Assembly: GCA_030151135.1 (NCBI GenBank) | Contig: JASLEQ010000202.1 | Location: forward strand, 1-6,614 | Reading direction: 5' to 3' | DNA: 6,614 nt | Source: Candidatus Sulfotelmatobacter sp. | GTDB taxonomy: Bacteria; Acidobacteriota; Terriglobia; Terriglobales; SbA1 | Part shown: piece after piece, positions 1 to 6,552 of the stretch | Position numbering within the stretch: position 1 is the stretch's first letter | How the letters are laid out: each line of letters opens with the position of its first letter | Notes under the pieces: model-generated | What the model was told of the DNA's origin: nothing | What the model saw: the letters and a program-made list of their open reading frames with translations, nothing else | The model's database searches: none | Made by a program: the position numbers and the translations under genes

Positions 1-644
1 TTCACCGGCCGCTTCGTGTGGGCTGGCTTGTGGAGCCGGGGTTTGGTCCCGTTGACCACGAGACTGCGGCGACAGTGCAAGTTGCCGCGGCAGCGCTGAA
101 GGACATGGGTCACACCGTTGATGCCGTCCGCATTCCTGCACTGGAGCGTGACTTTGCTTTGGATGTTTTCACCCGTCTCCATGTCCTTGAGATGAAGCCC
201 GGTTTCGTGAAAACAACGGCCGGGCGCCACGCGGATGAAATTGGCGACATGGCCAGGTTCATGCTCTCATCGCCCGACACTCCAGCGGCGGACTACATCG
301 ACGCGGCGCAAGCTGCAGAGCGGCTGAAGGATGGATATGCCGAGTACTTCCAGAAGTACGATGTGCTGCTGACACCGGTGCTGCCCACGCCGTCCTTCAA
401 ACACAGTCAGCCAGAGTTAGTGATCAACGGCCAGACCGTGAATATTATGGGAATCATGTCCGCCACCGCGCCGTTGAGCGTTACGGGCTTGCCGGGTGTA
501 TCCATGCGGTTCGGAACCAGCCATGACGGCATGCCGATCGGCGTACAGATCGTCGGTAGCTGGCAAGCCGAATCGACCATACTTTACGTGGCGTCGCTTC
601 TGGAGAAGGTTAGCCCGCTACTCGATCTCCACCCGAATCTGTAA
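1..644 (+). CDS. Amidase-signature family hydrolase, C-terminal part (5' end outside window)
   Basis: This is the C-terminal part of an amidase-signature (AS) enzyme, the family that hydrolyses amide bonds and includes GatA and many catabolic amidases. The reading frame is already open at base 3 (residues HRPLRVGWLVEPGFGPVD), so the GTG at 18 is an internal valine and not the start. The stretch RPLRVGW...PVD resembles the 'RPLRIG' segment that follows the catalytic core in this family. Near the end, SVTGLPGVSMRFG, DGMPIGVQIVG and a closing helix ending in LLE match the usual AS C-terminus. The Ser-Ser-Lys catalytic triad lies N-terminal to this piece and cannot be checked. About 214 residues are visible, of roughly 450-500 usual for the family. 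It ends at TAA 642-644. The substrate is unknown; a GatA role cannot be excluded, but nothing here points to a gatCAB cluster. The family call is secure and the specificity is not. Confidence 0.88.
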   Translation, partial: HRPLRVGWLVEPGFGPVDHETAATVQVAAAALKDMGHTVDAVRIPALERDFALDVFTRLHVLEMKPGFVKTTAGRHADEIGDMARFMLSSPDTPAADYIDAAQAAERLKDGYAEYFQKYDVLLTPVLPTPSFKHSQPELVINGQTVNIMGIMSATAPLSVTGLPGVSMRFGTSHDGMPIGVQIVGSWQAESTILYVASLLEKVSPLLDLHPNL

Positions 645-664
645 ATGATGCGGAGGAAAAGCAT

Positions 665-697
665 GCTGGCAGGAGTAGGCGAACTGCTCCTGCCAGC
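665..697 (+). terminator. Hairpin after the amidase gene, probable terminator
   Basis: A perfect 11-bp inverted repeat (gctggcaggag at 665-675, ctcctgccagc at 687-697) encloses an 11-base loop, starting 21 bases after the amidase stop. Only a short run of four T follows, at 704-707, after six other bases, so it is not a textbook intrinsic terminator. Its position between the amidase and the padR operon makes transcription termination the simplest role. Confidence 0.6.
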
Positions 698-785
698 TCG
701 CGCTTTTGCAGGATCGGTACTGAGAAGTCTTAGTGCTGTATCTGGAGCGTCCGCCACACAATATGCGCTGTTGGAGAGTCGCAAC

Positions 786-813
786 TTTACATCCCTACTT
801 TTCTAGGTATATG
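786..813 (+). promoter_or_regulatory. Possible promoter for the padR-permease operon
   Basis: TTTACA at 786-791 (5 of 6 to TTGACA) is followed after 16 bases by TATATG at 808-813 (4 of 6 to TATAAT), 35 bases before the padR start. The spacing suits a sigma-70-type promoter and the position suits an operon start. I found no clear ATGT/ACAT dyad of the kind bound by PadR, so no operator is assigned. This is a weak call from sequence resemblance alone. Confidence 0.28.
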
Positions 814-848
814 ATCCACACGTCGAATCCGGCGGGAGATGACTGCAT

Positions 849-1175
849 ATGGCCAAAAATGACCTTTTGGGTTCCCTCGGGTTCCTGGTCCTCAAAACGC
901 TCTCTCAGGCGGGCCCTCTCCATGGGTACGGAATTGTCCTCCACATCCAGACAGCATCGGATGAATTATTGCGTGTTGAGGAAGGTTCTCTCTACCCGGC
1001 CCTGCACCGCATGGAACAAAGCGGATGGATCAGCTCGGAATGGGCACTCACCGAAACGAACAGAAAAGCCAAGTATTACAAGCTGACGGGCGCCGGGAAA
1101 AGAGAATTGCAGGAGGTGGAAAAGAGTTTTGAACAGCTGGTGAAAGGCGTGCGAGCAATGCTGCGGTACGCCTGA
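849..1175 (+). CDS. PadR-family transcriptional regulator (acidobacterial type)
   Basis: This is a 108-residue PadR-family DNA-binding regulator, probably a repressor. The winged helix-turn-helix domain fills residues 5-80: LGFLVLKTLSQAGPLHGYGI is the first helix pair with the family's HGYG signature, RVEEGSLYPALHRMEQSGWI is the recognition helix with its E-G-S-L-Y-P-A-L-H-R-M-E motif, and AKYYKLTGAGKREL is the wing. The final 30 residues form a short helix for dimerisation. Length and motifs agree with the acidobacterial PadR family (TIGR03433), whose members commonly sit next to ADOP permeases. The ATG at 849 is preceded by GGGAG (834-838), ten bases away. An in-frame stop at 840-842 rules out a much longer form. 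The stop codon overlaps the ribosome-binding site of the next gene, so the two are co-transcribed. Its likely role, by inference, is repression of this operon in response to an unknown signal. Confidence 0.93.
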   Translation: MAKNDLLGSLGFLVLKTLSQAGPLHGYGIVLHIQTASDELLRVEEGSLYPALHRMEQSGWISSEWALTETNRKAKYYKLTGAGKRELQEVEKSFEQLVKGVRAMLRYA

Positions 1176-1179
1176 GGAG
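1173..1179 (+). promoter_or_regulatory. Ribosome-binding site of the permease gene, overlapping the padR stop
   Basis: TGAGGAG starts with the TGA stop of padR and gives a strong Shine-Dalgarno match four bases before the permease ATG at 1184. The arrangement fixes the permease start and implies coupled translation of the two genes. Confidence 0.75.
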
Positions 1180-1183
1180 TTTT

Positions 1184-3832
1184 ATGTCACTCGTTCATCG
1201 CATTCTCAATCTGCTTTCTCACTCGAGTGTGGATCGCGAGATCGAAGCGGAGCTGAAGTCCCACCTTGAAATGCGAACTGAGGACAGTGTAGCGTTCGGC
1301 ATGTCAGCGGATGCAGCGCGTCGTGACGCCTTACTTCGCTTTGGCGACCCCACCGTAATAAAAGAACGAGTCATCGCTGTGGATGCCGCGCTCACGCTTG
1401 AGAGTATCACCGTGGACTTACAATATGCGTTGCGCCGGCTCACCAAATCACCCGGATTTACCGTGACTGCCGTCTTGACATTCGCTCTCGGTATCGGAGC
1501 GACGACAGCGATCTTCAGTGCGGCCTACGCGCTGCTGCTGCGATCGTTGCCATTTCAGCACGCCGATCGCATCATCGCAGTCTATGAGACTCATCCTCAG
1601 ATTGTTGGCGGCGCCGAGGTCAACTTTCTCGACTATCAGGACTGGCGTAAACAGCAAACGAGCTTCGAGCAGATCGCAGCATATTCCGTTGCAGGCTCAG
1701 AAGCGGGTTCGGATACCATGTCGTTGGTCACGGGAGATCATGGGGAACAGGTCCACGTGGTTCTTGCATCCAGCAACCTGTTTTCGCTTCTCGGCGTAGC
1801 TCCCCTTATGGGTCGGACGTTTGTGGAACACGATGACACACCGAACGCAAATCATGTCGTTGTGCTCAGCGCGGAAGCCTGGCAACGCTACTTTGGGGAC
1901 GATCATGGTATTCTTGGCCGCACTATCGATCTCAATGACGTTAGCTACACCGTGATCGGCGTGCTCCCGCCCGGAGCCGCCTATCCTGCGACCGGTGAAT
2001 TCTGGATGCCGCTCTCGTTGATGGACAAGGAGTCACAGGCCCGGCGCGTTGGGCACACGTCGGATGTCCTGGGACGGCTCAAGCCTGGTGTCGATTTAGC
2101 AGAGGCTCGAGTCGATATGCATACCATTGCGGCGAGACTTGCGCACTCCTACCCGGCCACAAACAGAAACATTGGTGTGCTGCTGACTCCGCTGCGTGAG
2201 CAGCTTGTGCGCTCACTACGGCCCGCTATCCTCACACTTTTGGGCTGTGTCGTCCTCGTTTTGTGCATTGCGTGCGCCAATGTAGCGAATCTTTTGGTGG
2301 TTCGCGCCGCTGCTCACGCTCGCGAAGCCGCCGTTCGGCGGGCGCTTGGAGCAAGCCGCCTCCGTCTGCTCTCGCAGTACCTCTCAGAAACCCTGATTCT
2401 GTGTCTGCTGGGAGGTCTGTTAGGGACGGGCCTCGCCGCGCTCGCATGTCCACTCCTGCGGGTAGCCTTTGCGCATACGGCGGGAGCCGACCCCTCGTTA
2501 ATCCAATCAATTGACCTCAACGTTCCCGTCCTGTTGGTGGCATCAGGAGTCTGTCTGTTCGCCGCCTTCATCTTCGCGCTGTTGCCAATGAGGAAGAAGC
2601 CAAACAGATTGGCCGATTCGTTGCGCCCCGACGACCGCGGCGGTAACGGCCGACCAAGCTGGAGCAGCCGTGCGCTCATCTCCACAGAAATCGCGATTGC
2701 CATTGTTGTGCTCTTTCTGGGAACGCTGTTGATCCGAAGCTTCCAAAAGCTGATCCGAGTGAATCCGGGCTTCCGTACCGATCACCTGCTCAGCATTGAG
2801 ATCACACTGCCGCAACCACGCTATCAGTATGGGAGCCCGGCGATAAATCACTTCTACGAAAGATTGATCGGCAAGCTGAAACAATCTCCCGGAACTGTGT
2901 CCGCGGGAACCACCACCGCTCTTCCGTTTCAGGCATCCCATGCGATGACGCGATTTCTCATAGCCGGCGAACCTGCCCCTGCTTTGGGGGTCTTACCGAT
3001 GGAACAGGTTCGCGTTGTCAGTCCGGAATTCTTCCAGGCAATGGGCCTCCGACTGGAACAGGGCAGAGTCTTCGAACGAAAAGACGTCGAAAATAGCTCG
3101 GATCTGATCATCGTCAATCAGGCGTTTGCGCTGCGTTATCTCCCGGGTAAAGACTCCCTGACTTCAAGCATCCTGATGAATGTCCTTAGTCCGCATCCGG
3201 AGAAGATGCCTGTGATCGGAGTGGTCTCGAACGCTCACGATCTGGGGGTTGGGACCGAGGTCGAGCCTGTACTTTATTTTCCTGGCTTTGACGTGCATGC
3301 GGTGCTTCTCATCCGCACGAATATCGACCCCATGAGCGTCGTCTCGGAAGTACGCAAAGCAGTGAGAGATCTTGATCCGATTCAGCCGATCTATCACGTA
3401 GAAAGCATCAACGAGGTTCTCTCCGACTCACTGGCCCGGCAGAGGATGGTCGCTGTTTTGCTCGGAATATTTGCCTTGCTGGCACTGACTCTTGCAGCCA
3501 TCGGCATTTATGGCGTTATCGCTTATTCTGTCACCCAGCGTACGCGTGAGATTGGGGTGCGGATGGCGGTTGGTTCGAGCCGGGCAAATATCCTGCTTCT
3601 GATGCTGCGAGATGCTGCTTCCTTTACGGGTATAGGAGTTCTGGCGGGACTAATCGCTGCTTTCGCTAGCGCTCAGTTGGCAGGCGCCCTGCTCTTTGAG
3701 ACCAGCAGTGTTGACGGCTTCTCCATCTGCTTATCGGTGTCGGCCCTGTTGATCATCGCCTTGCTGGCTGCTCTTCTTCCTGCTACTCGCGCAGCCTCGA
3801 TCAATCCGGTTGAAGCCTTGCGATCGGAGTGA
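1184..3832 (+). CDS. ADOP-type ABC permease (MacB/FtsX-like, no ATPase domain)
   Basis: This 882-residue inner-membrane protein matches the acidobacterial duplicated orphan permease family (TIGR03434). Residues 17-70 form the soluble prefix of the family (DREIEAELKSHLEMRTEDS, then ARRDALLRFGDP). YALRRLTKSPGF and the first membrane segment (about 92-118, ALGIGATTAIFS) follow. Residues 120-340 are a MacB-type periplasmic domain. The first FtsX unit has membrane segments near 347-372, 400-425 and 446-468, with the cytoplasmic motif EAAVRRALGAS (381-391). A further segment at 497-517 opens the second half, a second periplasmic domain covers about 520-750, and the second FtsX unit has segments near 755-778, 807-830 and 845-865 with TREIGVRMAVGSS (787-799). 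The end, NPVEALRSE, is typical. There is no Walker A or signature motif and no ATPase gene nearby, so any ATPase acts in trans or the protein works without one. The substrate is unknown. The frame is intact. Confidence 0.93.
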   Translation: MSLVHRILNLLSHSSVDREIEAELKSHLEMRTEDSVAFGMSADAARRDALLRFGDPTVIKERVIAVDAALTLESITVDLQYALRRLTKSPGFTVTAVLTFALGIGATTAIFSAAYALLLRSLPFQHADRIIAVYETHPQIVGGAEVNFLDYQDWRKQQTSFEQIAAYSVAGSEAGSDTMSLVTGDHGEQVHVVLASSNLFSLLGVAPLMGRTFVEHDDTPNANHVVVLSAEAWQRYFGDDHGILGRTIDLNDVSYTVIGVLPPGAAYPATGEFWMPLSLMDKESQARRVGHTSDVLGRLKPGVDLAEARVDMHTIAARLAHSYPATNRNIGVLLTPLREQLVRSLRPAILTLLGCVVLVLCIACANVANLLVVRAAAHAREAAVRRALGASRLRLLSQYLSETLILCLLGGLLGTGLAALACPLLRVAFAHTAGADPSLIQSIDLNVPVLLVASGVCLFAAFIFALLPMRKKPNRLADSLRPDDRGGNGRPSWSSRALISTEIAIAIVVLFLGTLLIRSFQKLIRVNPGFRTDHLLSIEITLPQPRYQYGSPAINHFYERLIGKLKQSPGTVSAGTTTALPFQASHAMTRFLIAGEPAPALGVLPMEQVRVVSPEFFQAMGLRLEQGRVFERKDVENSSDLIIVNQAFALRYLPGKDSLTSSILMNVLSPHPEKMPVIGVVSNAHDLGVGTEVEPVLYFPGFDVHAVLLIRTNIDPMSVVSEVRKAVRDLDPIQPIYHVESINEVLSDSLARQRMVAVLLGIFALLALTLAAIGIYGVIAYSVTQRTREIGVRMAVGSSRANILLLMLRDAASFTGIGVLAGLIAAFASAQLAGALLFETSSVDGFSICLSVSALLIIALLAALLPATRAASINPVEALRSE

Positions 3833-3855
3833 AAATTGCCCTTCCGGCTGGATTG

Positions 3856-3875
3856 ACGCATTATCGCCAACTCAC
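3856..3875 (+). repeat. 20-base direct repeat, copy 1
   Basis: acgcattatcgccaactcac matches 6156-6175 at 19 of 20 positions (c/a at base 12), in the same orientation about 2.3 kb apart. The similarity stops sharply at both ends. The two copies bracket the propeller pseudogene. The function is unknown. Confidence 0.5.
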
Positions 3876-3905
3876 GTTTCCAGAAGTCTCCATCGTGGAA
3901 ACGTG
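3873..3905 (+). terminator. Perfect 10-bp inverted repeat after the permease gene
   Basis: cacgtttcca (3873-3882) and tggaaacgtg (3896-3905) pair perfectly around a 13-base loop, beginning 41 bases after the permease stop. No T-run follows, so it is either a terminator without a U-tract, an mRNA 3' stabiliser, or a protein-binding dyad. Its left arm overlaps the end of the 20-base direct repeat by three bases. Confidence 0.5.
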
Positions 3906-4289
3906 CCTTGCCCTGATATCGGCAACTGATCGGAACCGGCCGCGGCGCCGGTAAACGGAGGCGGGTACCGCAGAGGTGTCCCGCGTATTCTTAGCGGCTG
4001 TTCTTTTCATTTGACCTTTCTTTGCGCAAACACCTCAATGGTTGTTGGCCCATGGTTCATGCGGATTCGCCAACTCGCAACTTGACCCGCCGATCGGCCG
4101 AATCTCGGCTGAATGAGCGCATCGGGCTGTTTGTCGCCATTCTACGATCGCCATGAGCTGTTCCTCGACGCTGGCCGACGTCTCCGAATGAAAACGTTCA
4201 GCCGCAGACTCGCTCGCATTGTTTGAATCGTTCGATTCGCAAAGACGACACGAGATCCACAACGATATACTCGCGGGACGCGTTCATTC

Positions 4290-4607
4290 ATGGTCGTGGT
4301 TACTGGCCTCATGCTGCTGGGGGCTCAGGTAACGAATACACCTACCATTGCGTTCAACCGCGTAGAAGTGGGCAGGCCTGCGCTCTTCGTGGCTGCATCC
4401 GACGGGAGCAACGAACATCTGCTGCTTGCTAACCCAGATCGCGACTATGACGCAATCTGGTCGCCAGATGGCAAATCGATCGTGTTCACTTCCGAGCGAA
4501 ATGGATCGTCAGATCTTTTTCAAGTGAATCCCGATGGTAGCGGCTTGACGATGGATCAGGCGTATGACGATCAGCCTGCCTTCTCTCCCGATGATTGGAA
4601 GTTGGTT
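4290..4607 (+). pseudogene. Propeller pseudogene, segment 1 (N-terminal signal and first blades)
   Basis: These 106 codons carry the hydrophobic N-terminus, then PTIAFNRVEVGRPALFVAAS, the blade WSPDGKSIVFTSERNGSSDL at residues 57-76, and the opening of the next blade, AYDDQPAFSPDDWKLV. In this family I expect something like GLTRLTDDPAYDDQ before that point. Here it reads GLTMDQAYDDQ, so three or four residues seem to be missing in frame. The frame then breaks: at 4607 reading must step back one base to continue as FVSTRQGGNANLW. Read without repair, the frame runs on to a stop at 4739 with unrelated residues. Confidence 0.7.
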
Positions 4608-5451
4608 TCGTCAGCACGCGCCAGGGTGGGAACGCAAATCTCTGGATTTTGGATCTCACGACACTCCGCGTTCAGCGGCTCACAGAGGGAGCAGGCGGAG
4701 ATTTCCGACCGACATGGTCACCCGATGGCAAATGGATAGCGTTCTCGTCAGGGCGCGGGAAGAATGTGCCGATTAGCGAGGGCCGGTGGGAGCGCCTTCA
4801 ATTGGCTGATCTTTACATCGTGCACCCTGACGGCTCTGGTTTGAAAAAGATCCTCGGGAACCAGGATTTCTGTGGAAGTCCGAAGTGGGCGGGAGGCAGC
4901 CGTCACGTGGTGGCTTATTGCATGACTGCCCAACAAACGCTTGCCAACCGGATCGCGAATCCCGGTGCGGGCAACGACACGCGCCTTATATCAGTGGACA
5001 CGATGACAGGCGCATCCTCCGAATTTCCGGCTGCCGGCGTAAAAATCAATCCGTCTCCCCTTGGCCAAAGCGAGATCGGTTACATACGCAAAGACACTCC
5101 GGACCCCGGTGTGAATTACCTGAGTGGTCGGCGGGGTCCACGAGGTCCGATCCGAAGAGCATCGTGGTCACTCGACGGGAAACTCGTCATCCTTCACAAA
5201 CGTGTTTCCGAGCCGGCAATGCCCCTGCGGAAGGCCTTCAGCAGGAATTCGAACTACGAGCTGCAAATCGCGAGCGGCGGGACTCATCCTTCGTTTAATC
5301 CGTCGGGCACTCAGTTCGTAACGACCGGTTTTCCGAATGGCCGTGCAAGCCTCTCTGCTATCACCGTGACGACGTTGGCGACAGGCGTCTCACAAGTTGT
5401 TTACCGAGACACGGCCAGCAATGCACTGGCGGGTTCCTGGTCGCCCGACGT
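4607..5451 (+). pseudogene. Propeller pseudogene, segment 2 (central blades)
   Basis: This is the longest intact stretch, about 280 codons. It has FVSTRQGGNANLWILDL, then TWSPDGKWIAFSSGRG with LADLYIVHPDGSGLKKI, the stretch FCGSPKWAGGSRHVVAYCMT with two cysteines, SWSLDGKLVILHKR, and HPSFNPSGTQFVTTGF. It ends at SWSPD (5438-5449), where the next codons should be GRK. Adding a G before 5450 gives GRKIIFGVGEF, the expected strand of the blade. Left unrepaired, the frame ends at 5494 as VARSSLALASLRHF, which has no propeller character. A gene finder would start this piece at the TTG at 4595. Confidence 0.7.
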
Positions 5452-6131
5452 CGCAAGATCATCTTTGGCGTTGGCGAGTTTGCGGCATTTTTGATGGCTT
5501 CCATTCGGAGTTTTTGAAACCTGACGATCGCATCGAGGGTGGGGCCAGGGTGGCACTCGTCAATGCAGATGGAACCGGATTTCAGGAGTTCCCCGGCGGC
5601 GCGGGCAATAATGCGTTCCCGTCATTTGCTTCCGATGGAAAGCGCTTCGTCTATCGCACCTTCAGCCCTGACGGTAACGGTCTGCGCATCATGGACCTGG
5701 TCACCAGAGCCGTCACGAAGCTTACCGACGGATATGACAACTTTCCGCCGTGGTCTCCACGCGGCGATCTCATCATGTTTGCGCGCCTGTCTGTGGGAAC
5801 ATACGACGTTTACACAATCAGGCCCGATGGCAGCTCTCTGAAGCGCCTGAGGAACGGCAGTGGCAATGACGCTCACATGGCATGGTCGCCTGATGGCGAG
5901 TACATTGCGTTCGCAAGTTCAAGGATGGGCTTCAAGGATGAAGCAGTGTACACGGATGCGCCTCAGCCATATGGGGAGATTTTCGTTATGCGCTTTGACG
6001 GCACCGGCGTCGAGCAACTCACGGAGAACCAATGTGAGGACGGTGCACCCGGGTGGCAGGGAGTTCCGGCGCCAGATCGTCCGGAAGATGACCGGATAGC
6101 TCCCCATAAGTGCGGTTCAACCCGGTACTCC

Positions 6132-6145
6132 CTTCGCAAGCGAAG
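6132..6145 (+). other. Small hairpin cttcgc-aa-gcgaag
   Basis: cttcgc at 6132-6137 and gcgaag at 6140-6145 are perfect complements, forming a 5-bp stem with a caag tetraloop. It lies about 75 bases after the end of recognisable propeller sequence, so it may be the remnant of that gene's terminator; no T-run follows. Confidence 0.3.
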
Positions 6146-6155
6146 ATTTCAATCC

Positions 6156-6175
6156 ACGCATTATCGACAACTCAC
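6156..6175 (+). repeat. 20-base direct repeat, copy 2
   Basis: acgcattatcgacaactcac matches copy 1 at 3856-3875 with one mismatch. It sits inside the aberrant C-terminal tail of the propeller reading frame, which supports that tail being originally non-coding. Confidence 0.5.
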
Positions 6176-6426
6176 TCGTCCACGCAAAATGCAAGGCGAT
6201 CGCTAGATCGGAACGCCATCGAGCTGGCGCTGGGGCGGCTGGATGGGATCGAACCATGATCGGCCATTAAAGGGTTATGTCGTAAACACGAAGGAGTCAT
6301 CCGAGGGAACGGTGCGTCGCTCAGGTAGACAAGTGATCTAGTTTCACCGGCAGAAACGGAGCGTTCCGGAATACCCAATCCGTGCACAGGGTGCAACCGT
6401 AACCCCTCCAACGGGGGCTAAGGAAT

Positions 6427-6458
6427 CCCTGGAGGCCAGGGAGAATTTCTCACCCTGG
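6427..6458. other. Overlapping hairpins built from ccctgg/ccaggg
   Basis: ccctgg (6427-6432), ccaggg (6436-6441) and ccctgg (6453-6458) can pair two ways. The better fold joins ccagg (6436-6440) with cctgg (6454-6458) and stacks gaga (6441-6444) on tctc (6448-6451), with a two-base bulge. The other joins the first two arms over a three-base loop. The arms are symmetrical, so the strand in use is unknown and no T-run marks it as a terminator. Confidence 0.4.
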
Positions 6459-6516
6459 AGGGTCGCCAACTGAGCTCGAACGAACGGCGTTAGCGGCCCC
6501 TCCCTATTTGGTTCGA

Positions 6517-6552
6517 ATAGCACGGCAAGGACGCCCCAGGAGATAGCACGGC
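6517..6552 (+). repeat. Short direct repeat atagcacggc, two copies
   Basis: The 10-base word is exact at 6517-6526 and 6543-6552, with starts 26 bases apart. With only two copies visible it is not an array, but the window ends soon after, so more copies outside cannot be excluded. Confidence 0.35.

Larger units (their letters stand above)
3833..4289. other. Intergenic region without a convincing gene
   Basis: About 450 bases lie between the permease stop and the propeller pseudogene. They contain the 10-bp hairpin at 3873-3905, a GC-rich dyad (accggc 3935-3940, gccggt 3947-3952), one copy of a near-identical direct repeat (3856-3875), and a second copy of its core word tcgccaactc at 4067-4076. 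TTGACC at 4011-4016 resembles a -35 box, but no good -10 box lies at the right distance. Small ORFs such as 4052-4156 (34 codons) resemble nothing I know. The last part, 4188-4289, may be the damaged start of the downstream gene: it opens with MKTFSRRLARIV and then meets TGA at 4224. Confidence 0.6.
4290..6206 (+). pseudogene. TolB/PD40 beta-propeller protein, broken by three single-base losses
   Basis: Restoring one base at each of three places gives a continuous protein of about 639 residues made of PD40 (WD40-like, TolB-type) beta-propeller blades. Blade motifs of the form (W/F/S)SPDGK..F recur throughout, followed by strands of the LYIVHPDGSG type. The losses are a T in gtttc (4606-4608), a G at 5450, and a T in the run 5488-5492. 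All three shift the frame by -1, and each repair rebuilds a family-like motif. The first 13 residues after the ATG at 4290 are hydrophobic (MVVVTGLMLLGAQ) and could be an export signal, so the intact protein probably acted in the periplasm or outside the cell; PD40 proteins often bind proteins or glycans. No good ribosome-binding site precedes 4290. The true start may have been the ATG at 4188, now cut off by TGA at 4224. The last 45 or so residues (after DGAPGWQ) do not look like the family and may reflect a lost stop. Sequencing error is the main alternative to real decay. Confidence 0.75.
5452..6206 (+). pseudogene. Propeller pseudogene, segment 3 (C-terminal blades)
   Basis: From 5452 to 5490 the protein reads RKIIFGVGEFAAF in one frame. 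The T-run at 5488-5492 then shifts it, and FDGFHSEFLKPDDRIEGGAR continues in another frame from 5490. Blades follow: ALVNADGTG, SFASDGKRFVYRTFSPDG, PWSPRGDLIMFARLS with YDVYTIRPDGSS, AWSPDGEYIAFASSRMGFKD, and IFVMRFDGTGVEQLTENQ, which is a standard TolB-like finish. After GAPGWQ (near 6060) come about 48 residues rich in Arg that do not resemble the family, ending at TAG 6204-6206. They are probably read-through of non-coding sequence, as this tail also contains the second 20-base repeat. Confidence 0.7.

Noticed and set aside
2232..2941. Several long open frames on the minus strand and in another + frame inside the permease gene.
   Set aside because: They are shadows of the permease coding sequence, whose domains and motifs run unbroken through this stretch.
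4035..4262. Minus-strand open frame of 75 codons in the region before the propeller gene.
   Set aside because: No family resemblance, and it overlaps the likely leader of the propeller gene on the other strand.
4601..4612. Programmed -1 ribosomal frameshift at the first break of the propeller gene.
   Set aside because: No X XXY YYZ slippery heptamer lies in the right frame, and the gene has two further breaks, so mutation or sequencing error is simpler.
6146..6160. atttcaatccacgca resembles the terminal motif of type I-C CRISPR repeats (tttcaatccacgc).
   Set aside because: There is a single copy only, with no second repeat at a spacer distance, no palindromic repeat body and no cas gene in the window.
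6507..6523. ggttcgaat on the + strand looks like a tRNA T-loop.
   Set aside because: The flanking five bases on each side do not pair, and there is no acceptor strand or CCA at the expected distance.
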